Positions 1 to 10,578 of a DNA stretch of 35,363 nt are shown piece by piece. The translations under genes were made by a program, and so were the position numbers. Location of the stretch: the NCBI GenBank assembly GCA_018822805.1, contig JAHJJU010000042.1:1-35363 (forward strand), given 5' to 3'. Source of the DNA: a bacterium (GTDB taxonomy: Bacteria; Campylobacterota; Campylobacteria; Campylobacterales; Sulfurovaceae). Numbering within the stretch: the stretch's first letter is position 1; each line of letters begins with the position of its first letter. The notes beneath the pieces are model-generated. The model was not told where the DNA came from. It made no database searches and saw only the letters and a program-made list of their open reading frames with translations.

Positions 1-32
1 AAAAATAGTATGATAATAAGTGTAAAAAATAA

Positions 33-59
33 TATAATATATAAACTCATAATAGGAGA
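33..59 (+). promoter_or_regulatory. Putative promoter and ribosome binding site of the PP2C response regulator gene
   Basis: A perfect TATAAT -10 hexamer lies at 33-38. An AGGAGA ribosome binding site at 54-59 sits 8 bases before the ATG at 68. No convincing -35 box is visible, which is common for the housekeeping sigma factor in Campylobacterota. The strong RBS decides the start at 68. Confidence 0.5.
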
Positions 60-67
60 ATAATGTT

Positions 68-1246
68 ATGCAAGAAGAATTTGTAGAAAAAAATAGGATC
101 CTAATAGTTGATGATGAACCCTTTAATTTAGATTTATTGGAAATTTCACTAGAAGATCTAGAAAACAGTGAAATCATACGTGCAATGGATGGTTTCAAAG
201 TACTTAAAACAGTGAGTGAAATACAAATTGACTTAATTATCCTTGATATCTCCATGCCGGAATTGGATGGAATTGAAGTATTAAAACAGCTGAAAAAAGA
301 CAATAACTACCGTTATATACCGGTCATTGTTGTAACATCAAAAACAGAAGATCGTTACAGAGCTTTAGAACATGGTGCTGAAGATTTTCTCTCTAAACCG
401 ATTGATATTGTGGAGCTTCGATTCCGTGTTAATAACTTATTAAAATTAAAAAAATTTAATGATCTACAACAATCGTTTAATCAACGTCTAGAAGAAGAGA
501 TAGAAAAAAAAGAGCATATGCTTCGTAACCTAGCCCATGTAGAACAAGAGTTAGAATTGGCTCGAGACATTCAACAAAGTTTGGTACCTAAAACTTATCC
601 CAACACTCCGGGTCTGGATGTATTTGGAAGTTGTACTCCTGCTTTTGAAGTAGGAGGAGATTACTTCGACGTCTTTAAAACAGAATGTGGTGAGCATACC
701 ATATTTATCATGTCAGATGTTTCAGGTCATGGATTTGCTTCTGCTCTGGTTTCTATGCAATTTAGAACTTTAGCTCGAGCTGCTTTAATAGACAGTACAA
801 AAAGCCTCTCAAGTATTGTAGAAGGTATTAATAATGTCTTTAGTAATGAAAATGAGAGTGGTTCCATGTTTATTACAGCACTCTTTTTACGTTATTGTCA
901 TAAAACACAAACAATGGAGTTTGTTAATGCAGGGCACCATGATCCTATTGGTCTTAAAGATATGACCTATGCAGCAGGTATTCCTTTGGGTATTCAAGCA
1001 CATATGCCTTTTCCTGTCACCTCGGTACCATTTTATCAAGATCAATCTTTACTGCTCTACACCGATGGAATTATTGAAGAAGAGAATGAAGAGGGAGAAA
1101 TGTATGGAGATCGAATCTATACTTTACACGACAACATTAAACTACTTGATGCAAAATCACAAACCAAATTAATTATAAAAACCTATAACGACTTCATTAA
1201 AAAACAAAATGATGATGTTACGGTCTTAATCATCAAAGCCATATAA
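68..1246 (+). CDS. Response regulator with PP2C-type (SpoIIE/RsbU) serine phosphatase output
   Basis: This cytoplasmic two-domain signalling protein has 392 residues. Residues about 10-125 are a receiver domain: the acidic pair D15-D16, phospho-acceptor D60 in LIILD, T90 and K110 are all present. A charged coiled-coil linker follows (about 130-170). Residues about 185-392 are a PP2C/SpoIIE phosphatase with metal-binding signatures VGGDYFD (D198), SDVSGHG (D217), LLYTDG and a terminal DDVTVLI. In RsbU/HsbR-type proteins, receiver phosphorylation controls dephosphorylation of an anti-sigma antagonist; no antagonist or anti-sigma gene is visible here, so the substrate is unknown. It converges on the FIST/hybrid-kinase operon, making that kinase a candidate partner, although the arrangement is not an operon. 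Confidence 0.93.
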   Translation: MQEEFVEKNRILIVDDEPFNLDLLEISLEDLENSEIIRAMDGFKVLKTVSEIQIDLIILDISMPELDGIEVLKQLKKDNNYRYIPVIVVTSKTEDRYRALEHGAEDFLSKPIDIVELRFRVNNLLKLKKFNDLQQSFNQRLEEEIEKKEHMLRNLAHVEQELELARDIQQSLVPKTYPNTPGLDVFGSCTPAFEVGGDYFDVFKTECGEHTIFIMSDVSGHGFASALVSMQFRTLARAALIDSTKSLSSIVEGINNVFSNENESGSMFITALFLRYCHKTQTMEFVNAGHHDPIGLKDMTYAAGIPLGIQAHMPFPVTSVPFYQDQSLLLYTDGIIEEENEEGEMYGDRIYTLHDNIKLLDAKSQTKLIIKTYNDFIKKQNDDVTVLIIKAI

Positions 1247-1257
1247 ATGGCTTTGAT
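1232..1257. terminator. Bidirectional hairpin terminator between convergent genes
   Basis: A perfect 11-base inverted repeat, ATCAAAGCCAT / ATGGCTTTGAT, is separated by a 4-base loop. It straddles the stop codon of the PP2C regulator (1244-1246) and lies 12 bases past the 3-prime end of the convergent hybrid kinase gene. Neither side has a long T-tract, so efficiency is uncertain, but the stem is strong for this AT-rich sequence. Confidence 0.7.
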
Positions 1258-1268
1258 TCTCTAAACAC

Positions 1269-4241
1269 TTAGGATTTTTCTAAACCTTCTATAATCTGAT
1301 CTTGCTGATCAAAGATAGATTGTAAGAGCTGATTTACTTTATATGCCAACTTTGCATAATCCTTATCTTCTAAGCCCTCTTGACCATATTCTAAGATATG
1401 ACAAATTTCTGAAATTTCATCCAACTGTAATGAAAGTGATGTCCCACGTAAGGCATGTGCTTTATCTTTTAACATCTGTCTGTCATTTTTTTTCACGGCA
1501 TCCATAAGTTGTTCTATGGTTGCATGACTGTTTGATGTAAACGATTCAAACAATCGTTTAATAATTGCCACAGGAAATCCCATTTTATCTTTGGCAAGCA
1601 GTAATGAAGCCACAACTTTTTCAACCGGATAAACTACTGTTTCTACATCTTTTGTGTTTGTTTCCATATTTGTTTTCATAGCAGAGAGCTCTGAAGAGAC
1701 TTCAGCCGGTTCTTCCAATTGTTTAACAGAAGTCTTATCAATATTGGTAGCCTTTTTCTGTGTAGAGACGTTTTTTGTAGTTTTAGAAAACTCTACAAGA
1801 ACCTCATAAAGTTTCTCCATATCAAGTGGTTTACTTAAATAACCATCCATTCCCTGACTTAAAAAATTTTCTCTGTCACCTTTTAAAGCATTGGCTGTCA
1901 AGGCTATAATTGGTGTTTTGATACCCTTCTCTTGCAATTGTTTTGTTGCATCCGTACCATTGAGGTTAGGCATATTAATGTCCATAAATATTAAATCATA
2001 CTCTGTAGATGATCCCATCTCAACAGCCTCTAAACCATCAACAGCAAAATCCGGTGTTATTCCATACTCTTTTAACATCTCTTCAATAAGAATTCTATTG
2101 ACTTCATAATCTTCGGCAACTAAAACTTTTAAATCAAAATGGGCATCATCATTGTCTCCACTAGAAGATAAGGGACTTATAAGATTAAGCTCTACAACTG
2201 CATTATAAAGATCAGAAGGAGACTCATGATACGAACCTAAATGATAAAGACCATCAATCTTCTTTGCCAAATTAAAAGCAGCTTTACGCTCATCAATCAA
2301 AATAACTTTATTCTCTTCTAAATCTAAAGAGAGATAAATCTGATAATCAAAGATGATAACAATATGCTCTTCAACATCCAACTTTCGCATCTCTTCATAA
2401 GCTAGAGTTATATACTTGACCCCAAAATGATCTAATTGATATAAAACATTATCATAAATACTATCTTCATACTTAACAATATAAAGAGGGGGATGGGCTA
2501 TATTTTGAGCCAAGCTTGTTGATTTTTGGCAAGTTTCAAAAGGAACTTGAAAGAAGAACGTACTCCCTTTACCCAATCTACTTCGTACTCTTAACTTACT
2601 TCCCATTAACTCACACAATGAAGCACTAATGGTTAATCCAAGTCCTGTTCCTCCAAATTCTCTTGTCGTACTGCTATCAGCTTGTATAAAGGATTGAAAA
2701 ATTTTATCTACTCTATCAGGAGCAATACCAATACCTGTATCGGTTACACCAAAGAATACATGCTCTTTATCATCATCTGAAGGTATACGTTGTATTTCTA
2801 TATGAATGGTACCGTTAAATGGTGTAAATTTAATTGCATTGTTAACCAAATTGGTCAATATTTGTGTAATTCTTAACTGATCCATCATTAAACATTCACT
2901 AATTGTTGGATCAATATCTACCAAATACGATATCTCTTTTTCATTGGCTTTTGATTTAAAAAGAGAGATAGAGTTACGTAAATCTATAAAAGGATTTACC
3001 TCAATTAAATCCAATTCTAAATGTCCACTCTCAATTTTTGAAAAATCAAGAATATCATTCACAATTTTTAATAAAGTAGAGGTTGAATGCTCAATCAATT
3101 GTGTAAACTGTTTCTGTTGCATTGAAAGATCACTCTTCATTAAAAGTTGTGTAAATCCAACAATACCATTCATTGGTGTTCGTATTTCGTGACTCATATT
3201 TGCCATAAATTCAGATTTTGCTTTCTCTGAAGCTTCAGCTTGTTCTCTTGCATACTCTAACTCTGTAATATCCGTAAAACTACTAATAATAAAGTGTTCA
3301 GCATCAAAATCAACGGCATTTAAGACAACAGAGAAAATACGTTCTTCTCCTGAAGAATCCTTCATTAATGCTTTATGCTGTTTTTGAGGGTCTGCAAAAA
3401 TCGGATCTGTCCAATGTGCCTCTTTGGTCGTAGGTTTTAAATACCCCTCTTTGATAATAAAAAGTTCACAAACACATTCATGTTTCTCTTTAAAATCTGC
3501 TAATGAATTAAAACCAAGCATTTCAAAAAACTTTCTATTGGCTTCTATAACACCCTTTTCTTTATTGGCTGTAAAGACAATATTTTCTTGATCATTAAAA
3601 AGTAGTTGACTGTATCGTCGTTGACGATCTAATTTCTGTTCTATCTCAACACGTTTGGTTAAATTGGTTCGTATCGCCATATATTCAATAACTTCTCCCT
3701 TGGTATTCACCAAAGGAAAAATAGTTGCAGCCACATAATAATCTGAACCATCTTTGGCTCTATTCTTTAACTCTCCATTCCAAACTTGTTTATTTTGAAT
3801 GGTATCCCACATCTCTCTAAAAAGTTCCGGAGAATTATCAGGATGTCGTACAATATTGTGTGGCTGCCCTAAGAGTTCCTCTTCACTGTAACCACTCAAA
3901 TCACAGAAAGCCTGATTCACATAAGTAATCTTTCCTTCCATATCTGTTTTAGAAACAATCTGTGTTGAATCAATTGCCTCTTTATATTGATCAAGCAACA
4001 CAGCTTTTTCACCCATCTCATACTTTAAAGAAGAGTTGTGCTTTTCTATTATTTTATACGCCTCTGTCAATTCCTCGGAGTTGACTTGGACAGCTTGTTC
4101 AAGTAAATGATTCTCTTTATCATAGTCTTCATAGGTCTCTTCGATACGAAATAGAAGTTTTTGTACCTCCTCTGTTAACGTTTCAACCTCAAAATTTTTA
4201 CCAAAAGTATGTCTAAGTTGCCGTTTAAGTAAACGATGCAT
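1269..4241 (-). CDS. Soluble PAS-containing hybrid sensor histidine kinase with receiver and HPt domains
   Basis: This 990-residue hybrid kinase has no signal peptide or membrane segment, so it senses in the cytoplasm. An N-terminal coiled coil (about 15-85) leads to a PAS domain (about 90-200; the [10 protein letters not shown] region is typical of aerotaxis-type PAS) and a second PAS-like domain (about 215-330). HisKA carries H351 in the [11 protein letters not shown] motif. The HATPase domain spans about 455-570 (N-box NLVNNAIKF, then DTGIGI and GGTGLGL). A receiver-like stretch (about 584-690) lacks the usual signature and looks degenerate. A canonical receiver has D754 in LIFMD, and a C-terminal HPt has H929 in the AHALRGTS motif. 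All phosphorelay stations are therefore in one chain, but the final regulator is not identified. The gene starts 2 bases after the FIST gene stop, so the two are co-expressed. Confidence 0.93.
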   Translation of the reverse strand: MHRLLKRQLRHTFGKNFEVETLTEEVQKLLFRIEETYEDYDKENHLLEQAVQVNSEELTEAYKIIEKHNSSLKYEMGEKAVLLDQYKEAIDSTQIVSKTDMEGKITYVNQAFCDLSGYSEEELLGQPHNIVRHPDNSPELFREMWDTIQNKQVWNGELKNRAKDGSDYYVAATIFPLVNTKGEVIEYMAIRTNLTKRVEIEQKLDRQRRYSQLLFNDQENIVFTANKEKGVIEANRKFFEMLGFNSLADFKEKHECVCELFIIKEGYLKPTTKEAHWTDPIFADPQKQHKALMKDSSGEERIFSVVLNAVDFDAEHFIISSFTDITELEYAREQAEASEKAKSEFMANMSHEIRTPMNGIVGFTQLLMKSDLSMQQKQFTQLIEHSTSTLLKIVNDILDFSKIESGHLELDLIEVNPFIDLRNSISLFKSKANEKEISYLVDIDPTISECLMMDQLRITQILTNLVNNAIKFTPFNGTIHIEIQRIPSDDDKEHVFFGVTDTGIGIAPDRVDKIFQSFIQADSSTTREFGGTGLGLTISASLCELMGSKLRVRSRLGKGSTFFFQVPFETCQKSTSLAQNIAHPPLYIVKYEDSIYDNVLYQLDHFGVKYITLAYEEMRKLDVEEHIVIIFDYQIYLSLDLEENKVILIDERKAAFNLAKKIDGLYHLGSYHESPSDLYNAVVELNLISPLSSSGDNDDAHFDLKVLVAEDYEVNRILIEEMLKEYGITPDFAVDGLEAVEMGSSTEYDLIFMDINMPNLNGTDATKQLQEKGIKTPIIALTANALKGDRENFLSQGMDGYLSKPLDMEKLYEVLVEFSKTTKNVSTQKKATNIDKTSVKQLEEPAEVSSELSAMKTNMETNTKDVETVVYPVEKVVASLLLAKDKMGFPVAIIKRLFESFTSNSHATIEQLMDAVKKNDRQMLKDKAHALRGTSLSLQLDEISEICHILEYGQEGLEDKDYAKLAYKVNQLLQSIFDQQDQIIEGLEKS

Positions 4242-4243
4242 AA

Positions 4244-5389
4244 TTAATCCTTCTCTTCATAAATAACCGTTAAAGTCATGGTTTGATTGTGTAAACGACA
4301 CGAGACTAACTCATCTGAATAAGGAGCCACTTCTCCATATGAGTAAAACCCTGTCAACTGTACATTCTCACCTAGAGTATCACTAATGGCTTCAAGCTCA
4401 TCATCGGTCAATTGTTTAAGCACCAGTCGTCTGCCTAAACAGCTTACCACCAGACCCAAAGCATCATTATCATTAACTTGATTAATTTTAGAAGCAGCCT
4501 TTTGTGAACCCTCAATTAAACCATCAATATTGGTTTTCATTAATTTAACGTAAGAGCCTTGGGGGACATCTCCTGCAAAAATTACAGCATTACGCGCTTC
4601 ATCAACAGCTAAAACAGTACGTATTAATGAATTAGACTTAGAATCAACATCTTTAGTAATCTTAAAAGGAAATTGAAGTCCACTCTGAGGAAGTTCTCTC
4701 GCATACTCTCCTAAATATTTTTTATAAAGATCTAATGCCGGTTTATTATCAATTTCATAAACAGTATTTCCTTCTGATTTTGTAATACGACGCGTAATAC
4801 CAAACTCATCCCAACCAGCATAACATCCACTGCTTACAGCAAGTTTTTCTCCATAAAATCCGACAGCAACCAGACGATGTTGTTTAGCAAAATCATTAGC
4901 AATAATCAATGTCTCTTGAAAGTCTGTCCCATCTCCTGCTAAACCACCTGTAATGGGCAAGTCATGATTCATTGCTTCATTTGCTCCCTCTGCTAATGAA
5001 GAGCCATTCATGTTGAGTCCATCAGAGAGTAAGAAGACGTGTTTCAGTCCATCTTTGGGAAGTTCTGAAACAAGATCATAAGAAATTTTTTTCAAGTCAT
5101 CTTTTAAATCAAAATCTTTAGTAGTAATATTGACATACCCCTGTTCAAGCTGAACAGCTGTTGCCACAATTGCTGCATCATTTATTTGCCCATCTAAAAT
5201 ATTACCACTAGAACTACATCCTACTATATCAGCACCGGGATAAAGTCTTCGTATCTCTTCATAAGCATTAGGTTGTTTTAACGCTTCTCTCTCTCCAAAT
5301 ATAAAAACAATATTTGCTTTATCAAAAGGTATTTTTTGTTCATTTTTATATTTCCATTGCTTATCATAGGTAAGTGTTTCTGTAATCAT
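4244..5389 (-). CDS. FIST domain small-ligand sensor protein
   Basis: The protein has 381 residues, with FIST_N (about 25-215; [21 protein letters not shown] and GGLAGDG motifs) followed by FIST_C (about 220-365; [10 protein letters not shown] near the end is typical). FIST domains are predicted intracellular sensors of small molecules, possibly amino acids, and usually accompany histidine kinases or chemotaxis components. Here the gene is immediately upstream of a soluble hybrid kinase with a 2-base gap, implying translational coupling and a shared pathway. No signal peptide is present. A GGAG ribosome binding site precedes the ATG by about 10 bases. Family assignment is secure; ligand and kinase contact are inference. 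Confidence 0.92.
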   Translation of the reverse strand: MITETLTYDKQWKYKNEQKIPFDKANIVFIFGEREALKQPNAYEEIRRLYPGADIVGCSSSGNILDGQINDAAIVATAVQLEQGYVNITTKDFDLKDDLKKISYDLVSELPKDGLKHVFLLSDGLNMNGSSLAEGANEAMNHDLPITGGLAGDGTDFQETLIIANDFAKQHRLVAVGFYGEKLAVSSGCYAGWDEFGITRRITKSEGNTVYEIDNKPALDLYKKYLGEYARELPQSGLQFPFKITKDVDSKSNSLIRTVLAVDEARNAVIFAGDVPQGSYVKLMKTNIDGLIEGSQKAASKINQVNDNDALGLVVSCLGRRLVLKQLTDDELEAISDTLGENVQLTGFYSYGEVAPYSDELVSCRLHNQTMTLTVIYEEKD

Positions 5390-5530
5390 AATATAGACTC
5401 CATATAATATAAAATAAGATAATTATCTATATCCTAACCAAAATATGGTAAAAATGATATTATTATTTTAACTTTAGAAACTATTTACTTAGTTTAATAT
5501 TTATTTAAAGTTAAATAACAATATTTTTTA

Positions 5531-5554
5531 TTATCCTTTGTATAAAAGGGATAA
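5531..5554 (-). terminator. Weak hairpin downstream of uvrA
   Basis: TTATCC and GGATAA arms extended by T-G and T-A pairs give a stem of about 9 base pairs with a short loop, starting 8 bases past the uvrA stop codon. No U-tract follows on the minus strand, so termination is only a possibility. The remaining sequence up to the FIST gene (5390-5530) is very AT-rich and should hold the FIST operon promoter. Confidence 0.3.
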
Positions 5555-5561
5555 AAAGCAA

Positions 5562-8384
5562 TTATTTTTTGTTTAATTCATTCAACAAATACTTCCCTGT
5601 ATAAGAGCCTGTCTCTTCATGATTAGCAGCAAGTTCTTCAGGTGTTCCTGTAGCAACAATTAAACCACCTTTATTACCACCTTCCGGTCCCATGTCTATG
5701 ATATAATCGGCATTTTTAATCAAATCTAAGTTGTGTTCTATGACGACTACCGAGTTCCCCAAATCAACCAAATGATGCAGTACACCGGTCAATCTGTCCA
5801 CATCTGCAAAGTGTAAACCAGTGGTTGGTTCATCTAAAATATAAAGTGTTTTACCGGTATCTTTACGACTCAACTCTTTACTCAGTTTAATACGTTGGGC
5901 TTCACCACCGGAAAGCGTTGTTGCATTTTGACCAAGGGTAATATAATCTAATCCCACATCCATCAATGTTTTAAGTTTAACGGCAATAGAGGGAACAGCT
6001 TTAAAGAACTCCATCGCTTCAGTCACGGACATTGCCAACACATCTGCAATAGATTTTCCTTTATACATCACCTCTAAGGTTTGAGCATTATAACGTGTAC
6101 CGTTACACCCATCACACGTTACCAATACATCCGGTAAAAAGTGCATTTCGATTTTTATCTGACCATCTCCCGTACATTTTTCACAACGACCACCTTTAAC
6201 ATTAAACGAAAAACGTCCTATTTTGTAACCACGAAGTTCTGCCTCTTTGGTTTGAGAAAAAAGTTTTCGTATCTCATCCATTACTCCCGTATACGTTGCA
6301 GGATTTGATCTTGGTGTTCGTCCTATTGGACTTTGGTCAAGAGAAATCACTTTATCAACCTGCTCTAAACCGATAATTTCTACACCATCTACTTTATTAA
6401 CTTTCCGAGCATGGTTTAAAACTTCTCTTGCCACAGGTAAAAGGGTTTGTAAAATCAATGAACTCTTACCACTACCACTCACCCCCGTAATACAAACAAA
6501 ATTTTTCAAAGGTATCTTGGCTGAAATATTGGATATATTGTTCAGTGTCACGTTATTAATTTCAATCCAATCCTCTTGTGGTTTATCATGGGGGTAGGAG
6601 ACATCTTTATCTCCAAAAAGATACTGTGCTGTTAGTGTTTTAGCTTTCTTCATTTTTTGACCTGTTCCGGCAAAAACAACATCTCCACCAAACTTACCGG
6701 CACCCGGTCCAATATCTATAATGTAATCGGCTGACATAATGGTCTCTTTATCATGCTCAACCACAATCACCGAGTTCCCTTTCTCTTGTAACGAACGCAA
6801 GGTACGAATAAGCTTCATCGTATCACGTTCATGCAGTCCAATACTTGGTTCATCCAAGACATACATCACGCCTGTAAGCCCTGAACCTATCTGTGATGCA
6901 ATACGAATACGCTGTGCTTCACCTCCTGAAATGGTTCGAGCATCACGACTGAGTGTTAAATACGTTAAGCCCACATCATAAAGAAAAAAGAGTCGTTCTT
7001 CTATCTCTTTAAGTACCGATTGGGCAATCAGTTTTTGTTGTTCAGAAAGATGAATAAAGTTTTCTTTATTGGCAAAATAATGATAAGTTTTTTCAATCGG
7101 CATATCAATAATGTCGGCAATATTTTTACCTTCAATCTTCACAGCCAATGAACGAGGTCGTAAGCGATGCCCCTCACATCTATCACAAACTTTTTCAGTC
7201 ATGTACTCAGACATATCTTTTTCATCAGAGAACATATCGTGAGCAAACTTTACCACTCCTGGCCACTCACGTTTGAGTTTGTGGCGTTTCCATGTAAACT
7301 CAACTTGGTTTCCACCTCCGTAAAGAATCGATTTTTTCTGATACTCTTCCAGTGAACCGTACTCTACATCAATCGGAATATCATTCTGCTCACAATAAGC
7401 TGTTAAAAACTTCGTATAATAACTTTTATTAAAACCATACATAATTTTTACAGCACCTTTATCTATACTGAGTGCAGAGTCAATCACCTTTTTAAGATCA
7501 ATGACATAGCGAATCCCCAAACCATCACACGTAGGACACGCCCCTTTAGGGGAATTAAAAGAGAATGAGACAGGTTCTAAAGGTTCAAAACTCAACTTAC
7601 AATCAAAACATGCCAAATGTTCAGAAAAATGTATGTGCTGTCTATCAAGCTCAAACTCTTCAAAATTTAAAACTTCTATCTCTACTTCACCATAGGACTC
7701 TTTCAGTGCTTTTTCAACATCTTGCCCTATTCTGTCACGACTCTCCTCTTTAATTACCACTCTATCAATAACCACTTTTATGGTATGTTTTTTGGTTTTA
7801 AGAAGTTCTATCTCTTCATCAAGACGTACCATTACTCCATCGATCATAGCACGGACATACCCTTTATGACGAAGCGACTCTATCATGTCAGCAAAACTAC
7901 CTTTTTTCTCTTTAACCAAAGGAGCCATAATCACCAGTTTTGCCCCATCAGGAAGTCGTAAAACCTCTTCAATAATATCTGCAGCCGACATAGAGGAAAT
8001 AGGCTTACCACACTCGTGACAGTGCTGTTTTCCTACCCGTGCAAACAGTAAACGCAAATAGTCATAAATTTCAGTAATCGTACCTACTGTAGAACGAGGA
8101 TTTTTAGAAGTGGTCTTTTGGTCAATAGCAATAGCAGGGGTTAAACCCTCAATTTTATCGACATCAGGTTTTCCCACACGACCTAAAAACTGCCGTGCAT
8201 ACGAAGAGAGTGACTCAATGTAACGTCGTTGTCCCTCTGCATAAAGCGTTGAAAAAGCTAGGGTTGATTTACCACTTCCTGAAATACCCGTAATAACAAC
8301 CAATTGATTTTTAGGGATGCTAACGTTTATATTTTGTAAATTATTTTCTTTAGCCCCGAAGACTTCTATTTTTCCATTTTTCAT
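5562..8384 (-). CDS. uvrA: UvrABC excinuclease subunit A
   Basis: UvrA is the damage-recognition ATPase of nucleotide excision repair; its dimer scans DNA with UvrB. At 940 residues it is full length for the family. Two ABC-type ATPase modules are visible: Walker A GISGSGKS at 33-40 and GVSGSGKSS in the second half, and signatures SGGEAQRI occurring twice, each followed by a LDEP Walker B. Cysteine-pair zinc modules are seen at CFDC...CPTC and CEKC...CDGC. The conserved NPRSTVGT and RTPRSNPATYTG stretches are present. It starts 9 bases after the TSUP permease stop codon, so both may share a transcript. Confidence 0.98.
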   Translation of the reverse strand: MKNGKIEVFGAKENNLQNINVSIPKNQLVVITGISGSGKSTLAFSTLYAEGQRRYIESLSSYARQFLGRVGKPDVDKIEGLTPAIAIDQKTTSKNPRSTVGTITEIYDYLRLLFARVGKQHCHECGKPISSMSAADIIEEVLRLPDGAKLVIMAPLVKEKKGSFADMIESLRHKGYVRAMIDGVMVRLDEEIELLKTKKHTIKVVIDRVVIKEESRDRIGQDVEKALKESYGEVEIEVLNFEEFELDRQHIHFSEHLACFDCKLSFEPLEPVSFSFNSPKGACPTCDGLGIRYVIDLKKVIDSALSIDKGAVKIMYGFNKSYYTKFLTAYCEQNDIPIDVEYGSLEEYQKKSILYGGGNQVEFTWKRHKLKREWPGVVKFAHDMFSDEKDMSEYMTEKVCDRCEGHRLRPRSLAVKIEGKNIADIIDMPIEKTYHYFANKENFIHLSEQQKLIAQSVLKEIEERLFFLYDVGLTYLTLSRDARTISGGEAQRIRIASQIGSGLTGVMYVLDEPSIGLHERDTMKLIRTLRSLQEKGNSVIVVEHDKETIMSADYIIDIGPGAGKFGGDVVFAGTGQKMKKAKTLTAQYLFGDKDVSYPHDKPQEDWIEINNVTLNNISNISAKIPLKNFVCITGVSGSGKSSLILQTLLPVAREVLNHARKVNKVDGVEIIGLEQVDKVISLDQSPIGRTPRSNPATYTGVMDEIRKLFSQTKEAELRGYKIGRFSFNVKGGRCEKCTGDGQIKIEMHFLPDVLVTCDGCNGTRYNAQTLEVMYKGKSIADVLAMSVTEAMEFFKAVPSIAVKLKTLMDVGLDYITLGQNATTLSGGEAQRIKLSKELSRKDTGKTLYILDEPTTGLHFADVDRLTGVLHHLVDLGNSVVVIEHNLDLIKNADYIIDMGPEGGNKGGLIVATGTPEELAANHEETGSYTGKYLLNELNKK

Positions 8385-8393
8385 TATAACTAT

Positions 8394-9134
8394 CTATCCT
8401 AAAAACATTTTTTTCATTAAAATTAACAGTGCTGCTATATACATTATAAGTAAGTAGAGTTTATGTTGAGATGAAGAGACATGATCTTTTAACCATATTC
8501 CTATAAAAACCCCAAAGAGTGAAGCCACAGCAACAAACAAACCTTTCTCTAAATCGACTGTACCTACCGATAAAAGACTCACCAAACCAGCTACCGAAGA
8601 GAATACCACAAAGAACAGTCCGGCACTTACAGCTTTTTTAATAGGGTAGTGTAAGAATCCTGCTAAAATAGGTGTTAAGAGAATCGAACCTCCTACACCT
8701 AGGGCAATGGCAAATACACCAATAATTCCCCCAACCGTAAAAAGCACCAGAGGGTCTAATGTTTTAACCGATTCATCATCTTTAGGTTTCGCAGAAAAAA
8801 GTCTATAAAGAGCAAAAAGGAGCAATCCTAAAAAAAGATACTCCAACATAGAACTTGATAAGAGTTGCGATAAATAAGCACCCATAAAACCACCTACAAA
8901 ACCACCAATACCAACCCAAATTCCTTCACCTACAATAAGTGAACCCTTTTTATGATTTAAATACGAACCATAAATAGAAGAAAATACCATCTGAACAATC
9001 GAGATCCCAATAGCTGTTTTAATATCGATTCCTAAAAACATCAATATCGGAACCAATATCATTCCTCCACCAATACCGAAGAAACCGGAAAGAGCACCAA
9101 CCAGAACACCTACTGCAATGAGCATTATTTCCAT
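8394..9134 (-). CDS. TSUP family (TauE/SafE) membrane permease
   Basis: This polytopic inner-membrane protein has about 246 residues and around eight hydrophobic segments. It belongs to the TSUP family of putative sulfite, sulfonate or organosulfur anion exporters. The GxxxGFFGIGGGMILVP motif near the N-terminus and a second glycine-rich GVGGSILLTP motif in the middle mark the internal duplication typical of TauE/SafE. The frame is open upstream to 9245, but an ATG at 9134 with a GGAGA ribosome binding site fits the family start, and the upstream extension runs through a REP-like palindrome, so I chose 9134. The substrate is unknown; sulfur anion export would suit a sulfur-oxidising relative. 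It is followed 9 bases later by uvrA. Confidence 0.88.
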   Translation of the reverse strand: MEIMLIAVGVLVGALSGFFGIGGGMILVPILMFLGIDIKTAIGISIVQMVFSSIYGSYLNHKKGSLIVGEGIWVGIGGFVGGFMGAYLSQLLSSSMLEYLFLGLLLFALYRLFSAKPKDDESVKTLDPLVLFTVGGIIGVFAIALGVGGSILLTPILAGFLHYPIKKAVSAGLFFVVFSSVAGLVSLLSVGTVDLEKGLFVAVASLFGVFIGIWLKDHVSSSQHKLYLLIMYIAALLILMKKMFLG

Positions 9135-9217
9135 ATTTACGTATCTCCATTTTTTAAAATAAAGAGGGATTATAACATTATATAGAGGGAAATAATAAGA
9201 ATTTGGAAGATTTTTTT

Positions 9218-9243
9218 GTAGGTCGGGGTGTCCCCACCCCGAC
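9218..9243 (+). repeat. REP-like palindrome with 5-prime GTAG
   Basis: A GTAG tetranucleotide at 9218-9221 runs into a perfect 9-base stem, GTCGGGGTG at 9222-9230 and CACCCCGAC at 9235-9243, with a 4-base loop. GTAG/GGAG next to a GC-rich palindrome is the hallmark of REP elements mobilised by RAYT (TnpA-REP) transposases. It lies between the porin gene end and the TSUP start. It is strikingly GC-rich against its surroundings and resembles elements at 24330, 24376 and 25438. Confidence 0.6.
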
Positions 9244-9266
9244 AATATAAATATTATGACTTAAAA

Positions 9267-10520
9267 TTAGTCAAATTTGTATTTTAAAGCACCTGAAATT
9301 GAGTTTTGCTCATTGGTAACTTGCATCGTACCAAGTGTTGCCGGACTGTTTACAGCTAAAGTTTCTTTCGGAGAATAAACATAAGCTAAATCAATACCAA
9401 CTTTATCAGTAAATTGGTATCCTAAACCAGCAGTAATATGTGTTTCAGAGATTGCAGGAAATCCCATCATGTTAAAAAATGCTATATTACCTGCTGCAAA
9501 AGGAGCATTCGCACTAGAAATATTTGCTGCTTCAAATTGATCATCTAATGGTGATTTTGCATAACTATATCCACCTCTTAACTCCATTGCAGAAGAAACT
9601 TTATATCCAAGACCTAAAGAATATACCATTTGGTCATCCCAACCAAACTGCTTATAACCATCAGCACTTGACCATGAAATTTGTTTTACATCAGCAGAAA
9701 CTCTTAAGCCATCTTGATGATATCCTATTCCCACACCATATTCAGCAGGTTGAGAAAGTTTTAAATCATCATAAGTACCATTTGTATTAAAATCAAATAC
9801 ATCTTTATATTCTGTAGCAACTTCTGTTTGATAATAAGCACCTAAATTAATATTTGATGTTGGAGTATAAGCCACACCAAATTGAGCTCCAAAACCAAAA
9901 TCATCACTCATTCCTCCACCTCGTTGTTTAGATGTTGATAAAATTGCTTGACCTGGAAGAGCTCCATCAGGCATAACTGCTGACATATCTAACGCACCAT
10001 AAGCCAATGTCAATCCTGCACCTAAACGTAAATTGTCTTGCTTATACGCAATTGATGGAACGAAACGCATATATTGAAAGTTTGTTCTCATGTTTCCCAA
10101 ACCTTTGTTTCCATCTTCATTTCTATAATCTGTACCCATTCCTGAAACACCAAACATTCCAACACCATAAGCCCAGTTTTCATTAATTCTATCTGCATGT
10201 GAAACAGCTGGAATCATTGACATATCTGCTTTACTTGTTGCTTCTACTCCATTAGAAGCATTTCCACTTCCATCTGGAAGAAAGCTTGAATTTTTAGCTT
10301 TAACATCCGGCATGAAAAGTGTTGCTCCAAACATCGCTTCTGCACCTTCAACGTCTGCCAACCAAGCAGGGTTCTTGAAAACTGAATCTGTTCCCATTGC
10401 CATGGCAATACCTGTACCACCCATTGCTCTAGATTCTGCACCTAGAGAGATTAAGTTGTCTCCATTTGTTGCCAATAACATTGACGAAGCCATTGCTGAA
10501 AGTAAAATAATTTTTTTCAT
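9267..10520 (-). CDS. OmpP1/FadL/TodX family outer membrane transporter
   Basis: A predicted outer-membrane beta-barrel of 417 residues with a cleavable signal peptide of about 17 residues ending SMLLA. The mature N-terminus NGDNLISLGAESRAMGGTG is the classic FadL hatch start (an early GxxxRAMGGTG stretch), followed by an NPAWLAD motif. The rest is alternating amphipathic strands ending ALKYKFD. Family members import hydrophobic compounds such as long-chain fatty acids or aromatics across the outer membrane; the substrate here is unknown. It is transcribed divergently from kdsB from a promoter around 10550. Confidence 0.92.
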   Translation of the reverse strand: MKKIILLSAMASSMLLATNGDNLISLGAESRAMGGTGIAMAMGTDSVFKNPAWLADVEGAEAMFGATLFMPDVKAKNSSFLPDGSGNASNGVEATSKADMSMIPAVSHADRINENWAYGVGMFGVSGMGTDYRNEDGNKGLGNMRTNFQYMRFVPSIAYKQDNLRLGAGLTLAYGALDMSAVMPDGALPGQAILSTSKQRGGGMSDDFGFGAQFGVAYTPTSNINLGAYYQTEVATEYKDVFDFNTNGTYDDLKLSQPAEYGVGIGYHQDGLRVSADVKQISWSSADGYKQFGWDDQMVYSLGLGYKVSSAMELRGGYSYAKSPLDDQFEAANISSANAPFAAGNIAFFNMMGFPAISETHITAGLGYQFTDKVGIDLAYVYSPKETLAVNSPATLGTMQVTNEQNSISGALKYKFD

Positions 10521-10549
10521 GTAATTCCTTTGAATTTGTAAGATAGATC

Positions 10550-10578
10550 ATTATATATAATTTTTATTAATAAGTAAA
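10550..10578 (-). promoter_or_regulatory. Putative promoter of the FadL-like porin gene
   Basis: On the minus strand TTTACT (10573-10578) and a perfect TATAAT (10550-10555) are spaced by 17 bases, 30 bases upstream of the porin start. The rest of the 234-base divergent region is AT-rich; another TATAAT at 10637-10642 on the plus strand could serve kdsB. Confidence 0.5.

Noticed and set aside
5417-5428. AGATAATTATCT palindrome upstream of the FIST gene
   Set aside because: A perfect 12-base palindrome, but in such AT-rich sequence several are expected by chance.
9135-9245. N-terminal extension of the TSUP permease frame by 37 residues
   Set aside because: The extension crosses a REP-like palindrome, is not membrane-like in the family pattern, and the ATG at 9134 has a good GGAGA site.
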